Assembly (NCBI RefSeq): GCF_047275745.1
Contig: NZ_JBKQWU010000001.1
Span: 124,001-188,000, forward strand
DNA length: 64,000 bases
Reading direction: 5' to 3'
Source of the DNA: Amaricoccus sp047275745
Lineage (GTDB): Bacteria > Pseudomonadota > Alphaproteobacteria > Rhodobacterales > Rhodobacteraceae
Below the pieces are notes generated by a model. It was not told where the DNA came from. It did no database searches and worked only from the letters and a program-made list of their open reading frames with translations. Shown here piece after piece: positions 63,820-64,000 of this stretch. Positions within the stretch are counted from its first letter, which is position 1. The number at the start of each line of letters is the position of its first letter. The translations under genes were made by a program, and so were the position numbers.

Positions 63820-64000
63820 ATGGAGAACGGTCGTGAAAGCGGCGCGTACTCGCGCGCCGAGATAATATCGGACGCGGTGGTGCATGCCACCGCCATTCTC
63901 GCCGCCCTCATCGCGGTACCGGTCCTGGTGACCCTCGCCGCGGTCTGGGTCGGGGACGGGCCGACGATCACCGCGCTGGTGGTCTACGGAACCACGCTGA
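63820..64000 (+). CDS. Hemolysin III family protein, partial (right edge)
   Basis: The first 60 codons of a membrane protein are visible: a short polar N-terminus, AYSRAEIISDAVVHATAILAALIAV and a hydrophobic segment after it. The YSRAE-x-x-SDAVVH pattern is the start of the hemolysin III/YqfA (PAQR-like) family, whose members have seven hydrophobic segments. ATG 63820 follows GAGGGGAG by six bases. The gene runs off the window. Confidence 0.75.
   Translation, partial: MENGRESGAYSRAEIISDAVVHATAILAALIAVPVLVTLAAVWVGDGPTITALVVYGTTL

Overview
The window is a GC-rich, densely packed stretch of chromosome from an alphaproteobacterium, most likely a member of the Rhodobacterales (Paracoccaceae/Roseobacteraceae type). 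The evidence is the C4-type 5-aminolevulinate synthase, Irr-type iron control elements, a GH108 endolysin plus GTA-type holin pair like that of Rhodobacter gene transfer agents, the ccmE/ccmF/ccmH set, and a rplM-rpsI pair. About 65 protein genes, one of them cut by the right edge, and two tRNA-Glu genes cover almost all of the sequence. There is no insertion sequence, CRISPR array or rRNA operon.

Layout. 1-9 kb: pyruvate kinase, a choline-sulfate gene pair (betC with a ChoX-like binding protein), an ABC-2 type exporter, an Fsr-like MFS pump, a hotdog thioesterase, and the rplM-rpsI operon with a strong terminator. 9.2-15 kb: a D-amino-acid block (Asp/Glu racemase, D-amino-acid transaminase, DgcA-like epimerase, DgcN-like DUF1611 protein) next to a soluble lytic transglycosylase. 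15-17.6 kb: dapA, a run of hairpins, smpB, and two membrane stress-type proteins. 17.6-23.7 kb: a complete xylose operon, xylF-xylH-xylG-xylB-xylA, with no regulator gene in the window. 23.8-30.6 kb: a TAXI-type binding protein; bacterioferritin, its [2Fe-2S] partner and hemA, with iron-responsive sites nearby; DUF808; and ahcY. 30.7-37.5 kb: a GT8 glycosyltransferase, an HD phosphohydrolase, a CnoX-like thioredoxin, a Lon-N protein, a Trm112-like protein, hemE and hemC (divergent), idi, and two tRNA-Glu genes. 37.6-45 kb, minus strand: a likely operon hom-glpX-small membrane protein-recJ, plus ppk2 and an aminotransferase-rraB pair. 45-58.3 kb: an alginate-lyase-like lipoprotein, murI, argC, a YihY protein, then ccmE-DUF1697-GH108 endolysin-holin-ccmF-ccmH, glnE and an HDAC-family deacetylase. 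58.3-64 kb: parC, a TupA-like ATP-grasp protein, an SDR, a twin-transmembrane protein with a PduO-type adenosyltransferase, and the start of a hemolysin III gene.

Themes. Tetrapyrrole and iron genes (hemA, hemE, hemC, bfr, bfd, ccmEFH) recur, and Irr-box-like sequences sit upstream of bfr and hemA. Peptidoglycan and D-amino-acid genes also recur (slt, dapA, murI, D-amino-acid transaminase, dgcN/dgcA). The two loci most worth a second look are the likely GTA lysis pair embedded among the cytochrome c maturation genes, and the four-gene D-amino-acid utilisation block. A predicted 23-residue peptide overlapping the bfd start codon, a run of four hairpins after dapA, and several in-frame or intercistronic tandem repeats are also recorded.
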